The notes under the pieces are model-generated. The model saw nothing but the letters and a program-made list of their open reading frames with translations, ran no database searches and was not told where the DNA came from. From assembly GCA_024516155.1 (NCBI GenBank), contig JAJJXM010000031.1:62001-126000 (forward strand): 64,000 nucleotides of DNA, written 5' to 3'. This DNA comes from Pyronema omphalodes. Taxonomy: Eukaryota; Ascomycota; Pezizomycetes; Pezizales; Pyronemataceae. Position 1 is the stretch's first letter; every line of letters starts with the position of its first letter. This document shows positions 45,496 to 56,758 of this stretch, piece after piece. The position numbers were made by a program, and so were the translations under genes.

Positions 45496-46606
45496 TCAGC
45501 TAGCACCCAGCACAGACTGTAACGTCGCCTCGATAGCCTTACTAACCCCGACTTCTTCTACCATCTCCCTAAACCATCCTGCTATCCTCACCCATTCCTC
45601 ATCCTCCGCATATACCCCCGGTACCCTTACCCCCGCCGTAAGTTTACTTTTTACATCCCCCACATCATCAACCTCCAGCTGCCACCTTACCACAACCTCC
45701 GGACCTTCCTTCTCCCGCCGAAAAGTCATAGTATCCACCCCCATCCACGCCGCCTTCTTTAACTTCTTCGTAAATTCCATATATCTCTTCGACACAGCTG
45801 CAAAAGTCGCAGCCCGCTTGACAGCAAGCGGATGATAAGAATTCAAAGCATACAACAAATAACTCGGGTTCAGGGACTCCTCACATTCCCTAACCCAAGC
45901 CGTAAGATCTTTCCGTGCCCAAACCGGGATTTTTGCAGATAAATCCACCACCTGATCTTCTAGGATTCTTAAATCGAGATGAAAATCTAGCATACCGACA
46001 CCGAATTTTCCGACATAACCATGGATGGATTGGTGTCGGAGTATACCGGAGTCTGATGGTTCTAGTGTGGTGTTGCAGCTGGTGAAGGTTATTGAGGAAA
46101 ACATTTTGAGTTGCGGAAGTGGCTTGTCGGTGGGTAATGGTAGTGCACTTGGGATGTCCGCTTCTGCTGTGATGGAGAATTTTGGGGGTTTGGGTATGGT
46201 GATATGGGAGTCATTTGCAGCTAATAATCGTGATCTGAAGCAGGAAGAGGGGGGTTAGCATATTATTGGTATTGGTAATGCTGTTATCGAAAAGAGCGAA
46301 AGCGGGGAAGGAAAGAACAAACATCAACTCCTCAGTATCACTAGGTTTCTTCGTCCTCGCACGCTCCTCTCGCTCTAGTAATGCAATCTCTCTCTGAAGC
46401 TCCGCGATTTCCGCATTAATACTCTCCAGAACCGGTCTCAGGACTTCTTCCTCGGAAGGTTCTTTCCTCTGCTGACTTTGCCGCACGGGGGTTCTCAGCA
46501 ACTCTTCTCGGGCTTGTCGCGGGGGGTATGGTTGTTTCCGCGCATCATGGGTTATCTTTTTACTAGGTGCATTTTTCCGACGAGGTACAGGCGGTGAGCT
46601 TGACAT
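45496..46606 (-). CDS. Possible kinetochore CENP-O/Mcm21-like protein, 340 aa
   Basis: Exon 1 is 46606-46323, the intron 46322-46235 (88 bp) and exon 2 46234-45496. The N-terminus (MSSSPPVPRRK) is basic and disordered. A coiled coil at about residues 50-85 (INAEIAELQREIALLERE) is followed by a globular C-terminal region with LKMFSSITFTSC, an RHQSIHGYVG turn, and VPVCALD-free beta-rich text ending in an alpha helix. A coiled coil before a beta-rich RWD-like domain is the layout of CENP-O/Mcm21, part of the inner kinetochore COMA complex. This is a shape-based guess; another coiled-coil protein is possible. It is divergently paired with the gene at 46906, with 299 bp between starts. Confidence 0.5.
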
Positions 46607-46905
46607 TTCGTTTCGCAGCGGGGGAAGACGCGACTGTGGAGGTTGTTTCTGGGTCGGCGCGGGCGTGCTGTAATTCGCGGGTTGTTTAGTAGAGCGCGTC
46701 GCACATTCGGTAGTTCTCGTTACCAGGACAACCGTCAACACGCATCCCACCCTGTTACTAAGACTCGAGTGATATCTATGACCACGCGACATGCAGCTGA
46801 GAGCTAAGCTTACCTGCCAACTGCCAGCTGCCAGCTGCCAACCGACAGGCCTCGCTCGGTTACCTTCACTTTCCCCGAAATCTCCCGCTGCCTGTCACTA
46901 CCACA

Positions 46906-47445
46906 ATGCCTCGTGTATCCAAAAGACTTCGCGCCAACAGGCAAAACCTCGAAGTAGCCAGACGAAAGTTCTTAGCAGAATTGGCATCACCCATAGCTGA
47001 GGTACCAGATACCGATACAACCAATGAAGCCGACTCTGATCCCCCTCCCCCTCCCGAAATTGAGCCCAGCATACCAGAAACCGAGATTCTACCACTCAAA
47101 AATCCAGTCTTGGGCTGGACTCATGCGGAACGACAGATTCGGGGTTATTCGAAAACAAATACGGGGAAAACAAGACAGTCGAAATGGTATTTGAAGAAGA
47201 AAAAGGAGGGGCTAGAAAAAAAGACGGAGGAGTTGAGGAGTACTTATGGTGATATATCAAGGTGGTTTTCTGGTACTACCGGTAATGCATCGGGAACTGG
47301 AAGTAATGTTACGGCTGTGAATCCTCCTGGCCCGGATTCGGTTCCGGAAGTCTTGATGATTCCGCAATCGCCGCCTCGTCAATCTTACACACCGAATCTT
47401 CCCATGGCTCCCGCTTTATCCTCAACTTTCAATCCACAAATCTAA
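46906..47445 (+). CDS. Hypothetical protein, 179 aa
   Basis: A single exon from ATG 46906 (context CACAATGCC). The N-terminus is basic (MPRVSKRLRANRQNLEVARR), followed by an acidic/Pro-rich linker with five consecutive Pro and a compact basic region at about residues 70-120 (WTHAERQIRGYSKTNTG, then a Lys/Glu helix). The tail is Gly/Pro/Ser-rich. The basic region looks nucleic-acid binding, and similar text sometimes sits in transposon-derived proteins, but I cannot name the family. It shares a promoter region with the gene at 45496-46606. Confidence 0.5.
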   Translation: MPRVSKRLRANRQNLEVARRKFLAELASPIAEVPDTDTTNEADSDPPPPPEIEPSIPETEILPLKNPVLGWTHAERQIRGYSKTNTGKTRQSKWYLKKKKEGLEKKTEELRSTYGDISRWFSGTTGNASGTGSNVTAVNPPGPDSVPEVLMIPQSPPRQSYTPNLPMAPALSSTFNPQI

Positions 47446-48548
47446 AGCGCATTCGCAGCTTTTCAGCCACCGTCAAGTAACGGCCGATGATATCACACAC
47501 CCATACTTTCTCACATTATCAATATTCCTATTCCAAAAAATCCGCATTAGGACTATAAATCACATCGAATCGTTACTTTTACTATGTACAGATATATTTA
47601 TGTACCATCATATACCCTCCCCAATTCGTTTCATTAGAAAACAATACCCATGCAGCAGCTATTTTGAAAGATTAGCAACCTTCATCAACGTCTTCTCTAA
47701 CCCGAGTAGTTCGAATACCATTAGATGGAGGTATCACCTCTAGTATCGTATTAGATCCCGGTTCGGATAATCGTTATTTCTGTATACTTATGTATATTTC
47801 CAGACTCCGGGCACTTCGAAGCACACACTCGAGGATTTTTCAGCTTGTAAGAAGATTATCTATGATGTATACTAGCTTATGCCAACAAACGGGAAGTATT
47901 TAAGGGCCACAAAATTCAGGATTGGGACCCAGGTGGATACTAAGGTTTTCAAGAAGATGGGGGGCTGGTCTAGATGCTGAAAGCGTTGGACACAGAAAAA
48001 TGGCCCAGTCAGTCATCTGAGGAAGGAGTTTAATGTGTTTCCTTTTTTGCCTTGTGAATATATCATAATGCACTATTTATGATGATCTCGTCGGGAGTTC
48101 GCCTTTACGAGGTCGTGAAATTGGAATCATGAATATCATCGCTAACATTCTACAATCTACATTACAATCCCCTCCACCCCGCCCCCCCCCCCAAAAAAAA
48201 AAAAAAAAAAAAAAAAAAACCCGCATAACCCCCTCAACAACAAGTCAGCGTATCTCAAATATCACAATAGCCTCCAGATCAACACCACATGCTAAGTACA
48301 GATCTGGAAAAAACTAGTGACTTCTGTTAGGGTTCTATCACATTTTTAGATACACATAAGAACGGGATGTTTAGTTTGATATAATAATCCCAAAATCCTA
48401 CACAGAATTTGTAGACTTCTCTGCATTACTTTTTTAACCGCTTCATGAAAAAAGCTATACTTCTTTCTATATCCTTTGACCGGCGATATATCTGGTCATT
48501 TAACTAATATCATTACAACCACCTCCTATTCTCCATCTCTCAACGCCT
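47446..48548. other. Intergenic region with C/A homopolymers
   Basis: It contains an 11-C run (48182-48192) followed directly by 27 A (48193-48219). No gene is seen. Confidence 0.6.
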
Positions 48549-50899
48549 TTAAAATCCCCACATACACCTCTGCACTAAAACCCTCTGTCCAAGGATATCA
48601 TACTCCCTCTGTCTAACCCAACTATCATTGGTACCCCTCAACTTCCCAAACACCGAAGCACCCTTCCAACAAATAACCTTACTATCCAATTCTCTGGGGG
48701 GTACACCAATCAGGACCTGAAACTCCCTCCCCTCTCTCACCAACCTATTCCTAATCCTCCCCTCTAGTTCATCCCTGAAACCCGGCACCGCACCTCCTCC
48801 TCCAACTACCATAATCCCCGCAAAAAAATCCCTCATCTTCTTTTCATCCCCCTTTGCAGCATGACTAATGGAATCGATCACCGCTTTATCTAATGCACAA
48901 ACCGGAACTACAGAGTCATAATCCTCCCACATTCTCATTGCCACTTCCTTAGGGCTTAGACCACCGGTGGCGGCAGAGATACCGCCTGTGACGGAACCAT
49001 TTGCGGTGGCGGCTTCACCGGCGCCACTGGGGGTTGCGGCGCCGGGGATTGGGGTGTTGGATTCTGGGGCTGGACTACCGGCGATGGAGGAACGCGGGGT
49101 GGTATCGGATGGGGCGAGGTGTGCGCCGAAGGGTCTAGGGGCTGGAGCTTCTGGAATGGGTTCTTGGGTTTTTGTAGAGAGGCTTTGGTAGATTGCGCTT
49201 TGTGCGGTGGACATGGGGTCGTTTGGCATGTCGTCGTAGATATCGTAGGAACGATCCCAGAGGGAACGACGGCCTTGGAGTTTATGTTGATGGGAGAGAA
49301 GGGTGGGGTTGAAATGGGATAGGGGGGCGAGATAGATTTCGTCGTAGATTCGGAAGGAGAACTTTTTGGTGTCTTTGTCGGGACGACGGAGGTGGAATTC
49401 GTGGGTTGCTACTGTTACATCTCCGTCTGATAGGGAGACGAGTTTGTATTTGAGCTCCTCTGCTAATAGAAAATCGTAGCGTCGGTTTAGGTCTAGTGAT
49501 TTGTAGGGGAAGCTGTTTTGTAGCATTAATCGGAAGAGAAGTTCAGTTACATCCATGCCACCGAATTTTAGGTTGACTCTGAAGAATAGATGTTAGTAGG
49601 CAGGGATTAGGGCTTTGATTAGGGTTAGGTGGGTCACAAACCGTGATTCGGTTACGCACATGCCTTCGTCTACACAGCAGACGGAGGTTTTCTGTGCTCC
49701 AACATCGACAATACATGCCTGGGAGAAGCCAGCGCCGAAACTAGCGGCAACACTCTCTTGGATGATGCAGATTTCGGAAAAGCGGATTTCTTTCATCAAC
49801 ATGTCTACCATGTCGGTGATGTAGTTGCGCTCGTAGAGATCGGGAACCACCAATACGGCTCTATAGCTTGGGAGCTCTCTCCTATCTAGGTTCAGCTCGT
49901 TCTTGATGCCCTCTTCAATGATGATTTGGATGTCCTCCATCAAGCGCCGCTTGGAGGTGTAGTCACGCTCATTGAGCCATCCATGACGGATTGGCCAGAG
50001 GAGCTTATATCGGGGGTTGGAGGAGTCTGGAATCCTCAAAGCTTCTTGGCCAACGTAATATTCCTTTGGAGATTCGGCGGAGACTTCGGTCCATTCCACC
50101 CGGTAGGGGTCATTGTGTTCCTTGATAGTTTCGGGGACTGTTCGGCGGTTGTGAGACAGCACCAAATCCTTGGAGTTGGGGAGCATTCGTCGCTTATTGG
50201 ATCTCATCTTTTGCTTCAACTCAGCGGAGAGCTGGTTAAAAGCCGCATCAAACTGTGATCATTAGTATCCACATCTCCGGCGTTAAAAGAAAACAAGCTC
50301 ACATCCTTATCCCTCTCCACAGCTCCAACAACCTCCTCTCCGTCAATATCCACCGTATCCTCCCCCTCCTCCAACTTGACTCTTTTAGGACACCTTTCCT
50401 CCGTCTCACACTCACTCTTCTCAGCTCTCCTCGCAATAACCATCGGTGTCGTCTTAGGGAGGGCATCTGAAGCAAACCCAATCCTCAAGTTCTGTGATCC
50501 AGGATGAATAACAATAATCTTACTACCATACCTAGCAACCTCCTCTTCCTCCGCTCTTCCCTCGGTTCCTTCATTCTCGTCATCTCCATCTTGGTTCTGA
50601 GGCTGAGGAGCAGGTTGCGCAGCTGACGCGGCTAATCGTGCAGCTTCTTCGGCTTGTTCACGTAATACCATGATCTGGTCATCGCGCTTGAGGTATTCGG
50701 TGTAGTAGTTTTTCTGGTTGATCATTGTGACGACGGGCCATGAGTTTGGTGCGAGGGAATTGTCAGTGCGTTCAAGTCCTAGGAGGGGGATTAGCGGGGT
50801 TCATAATGACGGAGGAGAAGAAGAAGAAATTGGGAACAGCGGAATTGTAATACCTTCTTCCTTTTGTAGGAGCTTGCCGGACTTCTTAGGTGGGGCCAT
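48549..50899 (-). CDS. ARP8: Actin-related protein 8 (INO80 complex), 720 aa
   Basis: Four exons: 50899-50854, 50778-50303, 50252-49642 and 49578-48549, with introns of 75, 50 and 63 bp. Actin-fold landmarks are phosphate loop 1 (IIVIHPGSQNLRIGFASDA), VLVVPDLYERNYI, the SVAASFGAG and ACIVDVGAQKTSVCCVDEG phosphate-2 region, LKFGGMDVTELL, and MVVGGGGAVPGF near the C-terminus. The insertion before MWEDYDSVVPVCALDKAV is Pro/Ala/Gly-rich, and the long N-terminal acidic segment is also typical of Arp8. Arp8 lets the nuclear INO80 remodeller bind linker DNA and nucleosomes. The start MAPPKKSGK is supported by in-frame splicing to VVTMINQKNYYTEYLKRDDQ. Confidence 0.93.
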
Positions 50900-51381
50900 G
50901 GTGACTTTGAACGCGGTGGAAACGCGTTTATTTCGTGATGATGTTTATTCGCGTAGTGTTTAGTCGTCGCCTTATTATCGACAATGGGGTGTTCCGAAGC
51001 TGTAGACGCGTGGATTCGGATGCTGATTCGTGAACAATCGTGTAGCTGAGATAGTTTCGGCGTTGCGGCTCTCTTGCTATCTACCTGCTTGTCCCGCGTT
51101 GTCGGAAGTTGTCAAGCTGTAAAGTATGTACCTTAGGTGGAATAGATGACCTAAGCCTAAGCGCAATAAGCTCTTCGCGTGTCTATGGGGGCAACCAGGG
51201 AGAAGGTTGACAAGACAAGGGACAGACAGCCGACCGACCAATCACCCAACACGCCAAATCACAACACCACGTTACCCCGTTTATCACGAGCTCCATCGCG
51301 AGAAGACAAAAGCAGCAGCAAAGCAGAACCAAGGATTTCAGCAGCGAGAGAAGAAGAGGTCATACACAGATTATATACATC
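50900..51381. other. Divergent promoter region of ARP8 and ARL1
   Basis: About 480 bases between two start codons on opposite strands. No distinct motif was identified. Confidence 0.5.
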
Positions 51382-52544
51382 ATGGGCGCATTTCAGAGTA
51401 TCTTTTCGAGATTATGGAGTAAGAAGGAGGTTAGGATTCTAATATTGGGTTTGGTATGTGTTCCTCCCCCCGCTTGAGATGCCTACCATCCTTTTACCAC
51501 TCTACGCGCTTTACAACATTCGCGAACTTGTCTACCCGGGGGATCCTACGATGGTCAAGCTTCAGCTTGACAAAGTTCGACCAAGCATGACCAAGTTCGA
51601 CGAGGCCCTATAGAGTCCGGCAGTTATCCCCGCTATACTCGCTTCCAACTCGCTTCACCTCGCCGCACTCCCGTGCACTATCCAACCCGCCGAAGAAGCC
51701 GAAGAACTTTTAGCTGACCCCTCCCAGGATAACGCGGGAAAGACAACACTACTATACCGGCTCAAGGTACGCTAGGAAACCCAGAATATCCCATGCTACC
51801 GGTAGATCATGAAGCTTAATGGGGTGGTATAGATCGGAGAGGTGGTTACAACTGTACCTACTATCGGGTTTAATGTTGAGAGCGTTACTTATAAGAATTT
51901 GAACTTTAATGTTTGGGTATGTCTTTTTCCTCTTTGCCTCTTTTGCCCGTGGCTATGAATGATAAAGCTAACGAGTAAAACAGGATCTCGGTATGTCACC
52001 AGCGTCTTCGAGTCTCTCCTCCGCCCCCCCGGAAAATATAGCTAATCTCACCAGGTGGACAAACCTCCATCCGTCCCTACTGGCGCTGCTACTACGCCAA
52101 CACTGCAGCGGTAGTATTCGTAGTAGACGCCACCGACCACCAGCGTTTAGAAACCGCCGCGGAGGAATTATCTGCCATGTTGAATGAAGAGGAGTTACAA
52201 GAGGCGGCATTACTAGTATTTGCGAATAAACAAGACCAACCGGGTGTACTGGGTGCTGCGGAAATCTCGGAGGCGCTGAGATTACCACAATTGAAGGATA
52301 GGAGTTGGAGTATCTTTGGGTGCTCGGCTGTGACGGGGGAGGGTGAGTACTTCCATTCCGTGGTGAGAGCTTGTGATGGAACCTAAACCCTGGTTGAAAT
52401 CCGGGGGATGGACGGGTACCAGGGTGGCGGCTTAGGGCTCGGAACCTTGGGGGCTAGAAGGATACGGCTGACGTATGAATGATATCAGGTGTGACGGATG
52501 GAATGGATTGGCTAGTGGTAAGAATTTGCTTCCCCTCCAGCTGA
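51382..52544 (+). CDS. ARL1: ADP-ribosylation factor-like GTPase Arl1, about 181 aa
   Basis: Six exons: 51382-51453, 51728-51766, 51833-51916, a 7-nt microexon 51984-51990, 52055-52342 and 52489-52544. The joins give an unbroken small-GTPase sequence: [12 protein letters not shown] (Gly2 for myristoylation), GLDNAGKT (P-loop), PTIGFNVE (switch I), WDLGGQ (switch II, made by three exons), NKQD, and SWSIFGCSA, which is Arl1-like. Arl1 acts at the trans-Golgi, recruiting GRIP-domain tethers. The length matches the family (about 181). The first intron is 274 bp, several times longer than other introns here. The last codons are uncertain: a donor GTAAGA at 52518 could splice to a further exon instead of reading to the TGA at 52542. 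Confidence 0.9.
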
Positions 52545-52803
52545 AATGTAATAAACAATCCAGCTGACGATCCATCATAGAAAACGGTTCAAGATTCGCA
52601 GTAAATGCAGCTTTAATACAATCGATAATATGAAGTGGAGCTTACGGATGTAAACGGGGCTACGGGAATGTGGGGAATCCTTGTCCGTTGCCATGTGTAG
52701 GCTGGTGGGGGAGGGGAGGGATGGTGGTGGTGGTGGTGGAGCGGGTCGTGGTGGTAGTGATGGTGGGTTCTGTACTCTCATGTATTCGTTCGGTTAAGCT
52801 TAA

Positions 52804-52925
52804 CGGAACTGGAACTTGAGAACTCGGAACCTGAGAACTCGGAACTCGGAACTTGGGGCTTGGAACTTGGGTGGGACTGGACACTTGGAACTTGGAACTT
52901 GGGACTTGGGACCTGGGACTTGGAA
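52804..52925 (+). repeat. Degenerate GGAACTTG-type minisatellite
   Basis: Repeated 7-8 base units (GGAACTTG, GAACTCG, GGGACTTG) fill about 120 bases. Confidence 0.75.
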
Positions 52926-53465
52926 ACATACGATAGAGACGTTTAGGATGTGTTTTTTTTTTTCTTTTATTCTTTTATTCTCTTTTTTTTATGCAGTTTT
53001 TTTGTTCTCTTTCTTTTTTTTCTATTCCGTCGTTTTAATTTCTTTTTTTTTTATTCCTTTTGATTCCTTTTGATTGGCTCCCTTTTTCTGTTTTCTGTTT
53101 ACTATTTTTTTTTCATGCTTTCATGCTCTTCATGCTTTTCATGATTCTATAAAGATTAAAGATTAAGACTTGTTTGTTACTTTTGTTACTTTTGTTGCTA
53201 CTTCCTATCAACGATATTGGAATAACCAGAAGAACCTGGATAGTCTGAATGGAATGCAAGAATGAAATGTCTGAATGCAACGATGGAACGATGGGAACGA
53301 TGGGAATGAAAGGTCAATGCATAGTAGCAATGCATACACACAGAGAAGATACCGGGCTATAATTGAGTTACTGGTAGTTTCTGGATTCTACATATGTGAT
53401 GTAGAAAATCTGGGTGGGTGGTGGGGGGTGGGTGGGTAAGATGAGTTTTTTTGTTGCTCTTTATT

Positions 53466-53530
53466 GAGACTGGAGATGCTTTGAGACTGGAGATGCTTTG
53501 AGACTGGAGATGCATTGAGACTGGAGATGC
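53466..53530 (+). repeat. 17-bp minisatellite, four units
   Basis: The unit GAGACTGGAGATGCTTT starts at 53466, 53483, 53500 and 53517 with one substitution and a truncated last unit. Confidence 0.9.
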
Positions 53531-54655
53531 GGAGTTGGTAAAAATATCACCACTACACCTTTCGAAGAAGCTTCCTATAGCACTGTGCCACTATGTATCG
53601 CGATAGAGTTATGCCCGTTGGGTATACAATAATTCATGAATCTATAAATCTATAAAGTTCATAGATTCCCAAGTCCTGACTTCATAAAATCCATAAAATT
53701 ATAGTAAATTACAGTAAATTTTCCTGAATTTTATTATTTCATTCCATTTCATTCCATTCCATATGTACAGTATTCCGTATATACATACAAATACATATCA
53801 TAAATATCATAAACAACTCCAGACACATATACATACAGACACATATACACCATACCATGATACATACCAGGATCCATACATACATAACAACTCCCGCTTC
53901 GGTTATATCTTGCCGAGTATGATACCATGCATCATACATACCAGGTTTGTCACCACCACCACCACCACCACCACGCGCAACCACGGAACTGGCCGGCGGG
54001 AACTTATATGTATGCTGCATACTTGCCTTAATACGGGGCTATGTATGTACTAGCGGTGAGATCCTGGGAGCTGCCGATGATATGATGGAGCTGGGAAGGG
54101 AGGAGCGAGGAGCTGTATTCAATTCCTATTCCGATTGCGGAAAATGATAATGATAATGATGATGATAATGATGGTGATGGGGTTCCAGTTACTACATTAC
54201 TGCTGCTGCTGATGATGATGATGATGATGATGATGACGAAGTAACGAAGTAACGAAGTAACGATAAATCCAATTCCAATTCCAATCCATCAATTCCAATC
54301 CCACCAAAGAAAACCCGCCCCTCGACGTGCTTATAGAGCTTCCTTTAAAAGCTCCTGTCGATCCCTTCCCTCCCAGCCGACCGCGCAGCAGCAACCCCAC
54401 ATAACGCTATGTAGCTGCAGCTCTTTACCCCATCATACATAACCCATCTGTAATCTGTAATCTATAATCTGTGGTGTCACCGTACGGCAATGACAGTGAC
54501 AAATCTACCCCGCGAAATTATGGCTCTAGACCTTCCCCGGCGGTTTGTTGCGGATACCTGTTGCCTCCTGCCTGCCTCCTGCTACCTACTGCGGCTGCCT
54601 GCTACCAACTGCCTGCTACCACCTACCACCTGCCACCTGCCACCTGCCTGGAGAC

Positions 54656-54663
54656 TATATAAG
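54656..54663 (+). promoter_or_regulatory. TATA box of the catalase gene
   Basis: TATATAAG lies 320 bases before the catalase ATG, directly after CCACCTG-type repeats (54560-54650). The intervening leader has AGCTTAACAGCTTAGCATC-type repeats and then a CAACAA-rich stretch, typical of highly expressed fungal genes with long leaders. Confidence 0.55.
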
Positions 54664-54983
54664 ACTGTCGCCTGCACTACCCGCACGACCTGCTTGGTCT
54701 TTGACTTGAATTTTGACTTCACTTGAGATTACGACTGTACCTTGGAGTTGGATTTACGGACGACGTTTTGATACGGTATCGAAGCATTGAAGCATAACAT
54801 CGCGGCATAACAGCTTAACAGCTTAGCATCACAGCACAAGCTCATAGCACGACAGCTTAGCATCGCAGCTTAACAGCATATACCCCGACCCAACCACCAA
54901 CAACAGCAACAGCAACCACCAACAACAACGATAACAGCAACAACAACAACCACAACAAAGCACAGCACATCACAGCATCAACA

Positions 54984-55177
54984 ATGGTCAAAACCAAGGA
55001 ATTCACCGACGCCCCAGTCTACACCACCAGCAATGGATGTCCGGTAATGAACCCACAGGCATCGCAGCGTGTCGGGGAAAACGGACCGCTTTTGCTACAG
55101 GACTTTCACTTAATTGATTTGCTTGCGCATTTTGATCGGGAGAGAATTCCGGAGCGGTATGTTGTCTTTGCTTTTTA

Positions 55178-55262
<85 letters not shown>

Positions 55263-56758
55263 CCCCCCCCCCCCGCCCTCAGGATTTCTGTGCCTCGTGT
55301 CGATGTGGCAATTAGGGGTCTCAAGTCGACAGGCTATTGTTACACACATACTAACAACCCCCCAGTGTCGTCCATGCCAAAGGTGCCGGAGCGTTCGGAG
55401 AATTCGAAGTCACTGATGATATTTCGGACCTCACCTCCGCGGCGATGTTTTCACAAGTCGGTAAGAAGACCAAGGCATTGGCTAGGTTTTCTACAGTCGG
55501 AGGAGAAAAGGGATCTCCGGATTCTGCAAGAGATCCAAGAGGGTTTGCGGTTAAGTTTTATACTGAGGAGGGAAATCATGATTGGGTTTTCAACAATACT
55601 CCGATTTTCTTTTTGAGAGATCCTGCGAAGTTTCCCGTTTTTATTCATACCCAGAAGAGAAATCCTCAGACTAATTTGAAGGATGCTACTATGTGAGTAT
55701 TGCGTTGTGATATGATGGGGAATTGAAGTTAATTGAAGATTAGGTTCTGGGATTATCTTTCCCAAAATCAGGAGTCGGTTCATCAGGTAATGCACCTCTT
55801 CTCGGACCGTGGAACTCCCTTCGGATACAGACATATGCATGGTTACTCTGGTCATACCTACAAATTCACCAAGCCTGATGGATCATTCCACTACGTCCAA
55901 ATCCATCTCAAGACCGACCAAGGAGTAAAGACCCTCACCAACGAGGAAGCCGCTGCATTGGCCAGCAGCAACCCAGACCACAGTACCGAGGATCTATTCA
56001 CCGCGATTGAAGAAGGAAACTTTCCATCCTGGACCGTGTACTGTCAAGTCATGACTCCAGAGCAGGCAGAGAAATTCAAATTCTCCATTTTCGACCTGAC
56101 CAAAACCTGGCCACAGAAAGAATTCCCTCTCCGCCGATTCGGAAAGCTCACATTAAACAAAAACCCCGAAAACTACTTTGCAGAGATTGAGCAAGCCGCA
56201 TTTTCCCCCTCCCATGTTGTCCCCGGAATCGAACCCTCCGCAGACCCCGTCCTGCAATCCCGTCTCTTCTCTTACCCCGACACCCACCGTCACCGTCTCG
56301 GCGTAAACTACCAACAAATCCCCGCCAACTGTCCCCTCGCAGGCGTTGCCTTCTCCCCCTTCCAACGCGACGGCTTCATGCAAGTCAACGGCAACTACGG
56401 CGCTAATCCAAACTACCAATCCTCCTTCCGTCCCCTGACGCTTAAGAAAGTGGTCAACCATGACCCCCATGAGAAATGGGTTGGTTCGGCAACAAACTTT
56501 GCGTTCAGAATGTTGGATGAGGACTATGAACAGGCTACTGCGTTGTGGAATGTTTTAGGAAGAACCCCAGGTCAGCAGGATAATTTTGTCCATAATGTTA
56601 GTGTGCACCTAAAAGCGGCGAGAAAGGAGGTTAGGGAGAGAACTTATGGCATGTTTGCGAAGGTGGATAAAGTCTTGGGGGAGAGGATTCAGAAGGCTAC
56701 GGAGGAGGAGGTCGCGAAGTTGGAGGAGGAGAATAAGAAGGCTCAGCCTAGGTTGTAG
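54984..56758 (+). CDS. Haem catalase, small-subunit type, 504 aa
   Basis: Exons are 54984-55156, 55366-55692 and 55744-56758. The join after IPER restores [15 protein letters not shown] with the catalytic His. The distal Asn lies in [11 protein letters not shown], and the haem-ligand Tyr in [14 protein letters not shown]. It splits hydrogen peroxide to water and oxygen. The length and the absence of a signal peptide or a large C-terminal flavodoxin-like domain put it in the small-subunit group (peroxisomal or cytosolic). The C-terminal PRL is only a weak peroxisome signal. Intron 1 is 209 bp and contains 40 TC units and 15 C before a CTAAC branch site and CAG acceptor, so its length may vary between strains. 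Confidence 0.95.
55181..55274 (+). repeat. (TC)40 plus C15 inside catalase intron 1
   Basis: Eighty bases of TC dinucleotide run directly into a 15-C homopolymer. The splice signals are not affected. Confidence 0.95.

Larger units (their letters stand above)
52545..54983. other. Intergenic region rich in simple repeats
   Basis: No supported gene. It holds a GGAACTTG-like array, a T-rich stretch (52950-53080), a 17-bp minisatellite, CAC and GAT trinucleotide tracts (about 53951-53973 and 54210-54236), a GAAGTAAC triplet repeat (about 54237-54262) and the catalase promoter. Confidence 0.6.

Noticed and set aside
55110..55416. ORFs of Leu-Ser or Glu-Arg repeats
   Set aside because: They are translations of the TC microsatellite inside catalase intron 1.
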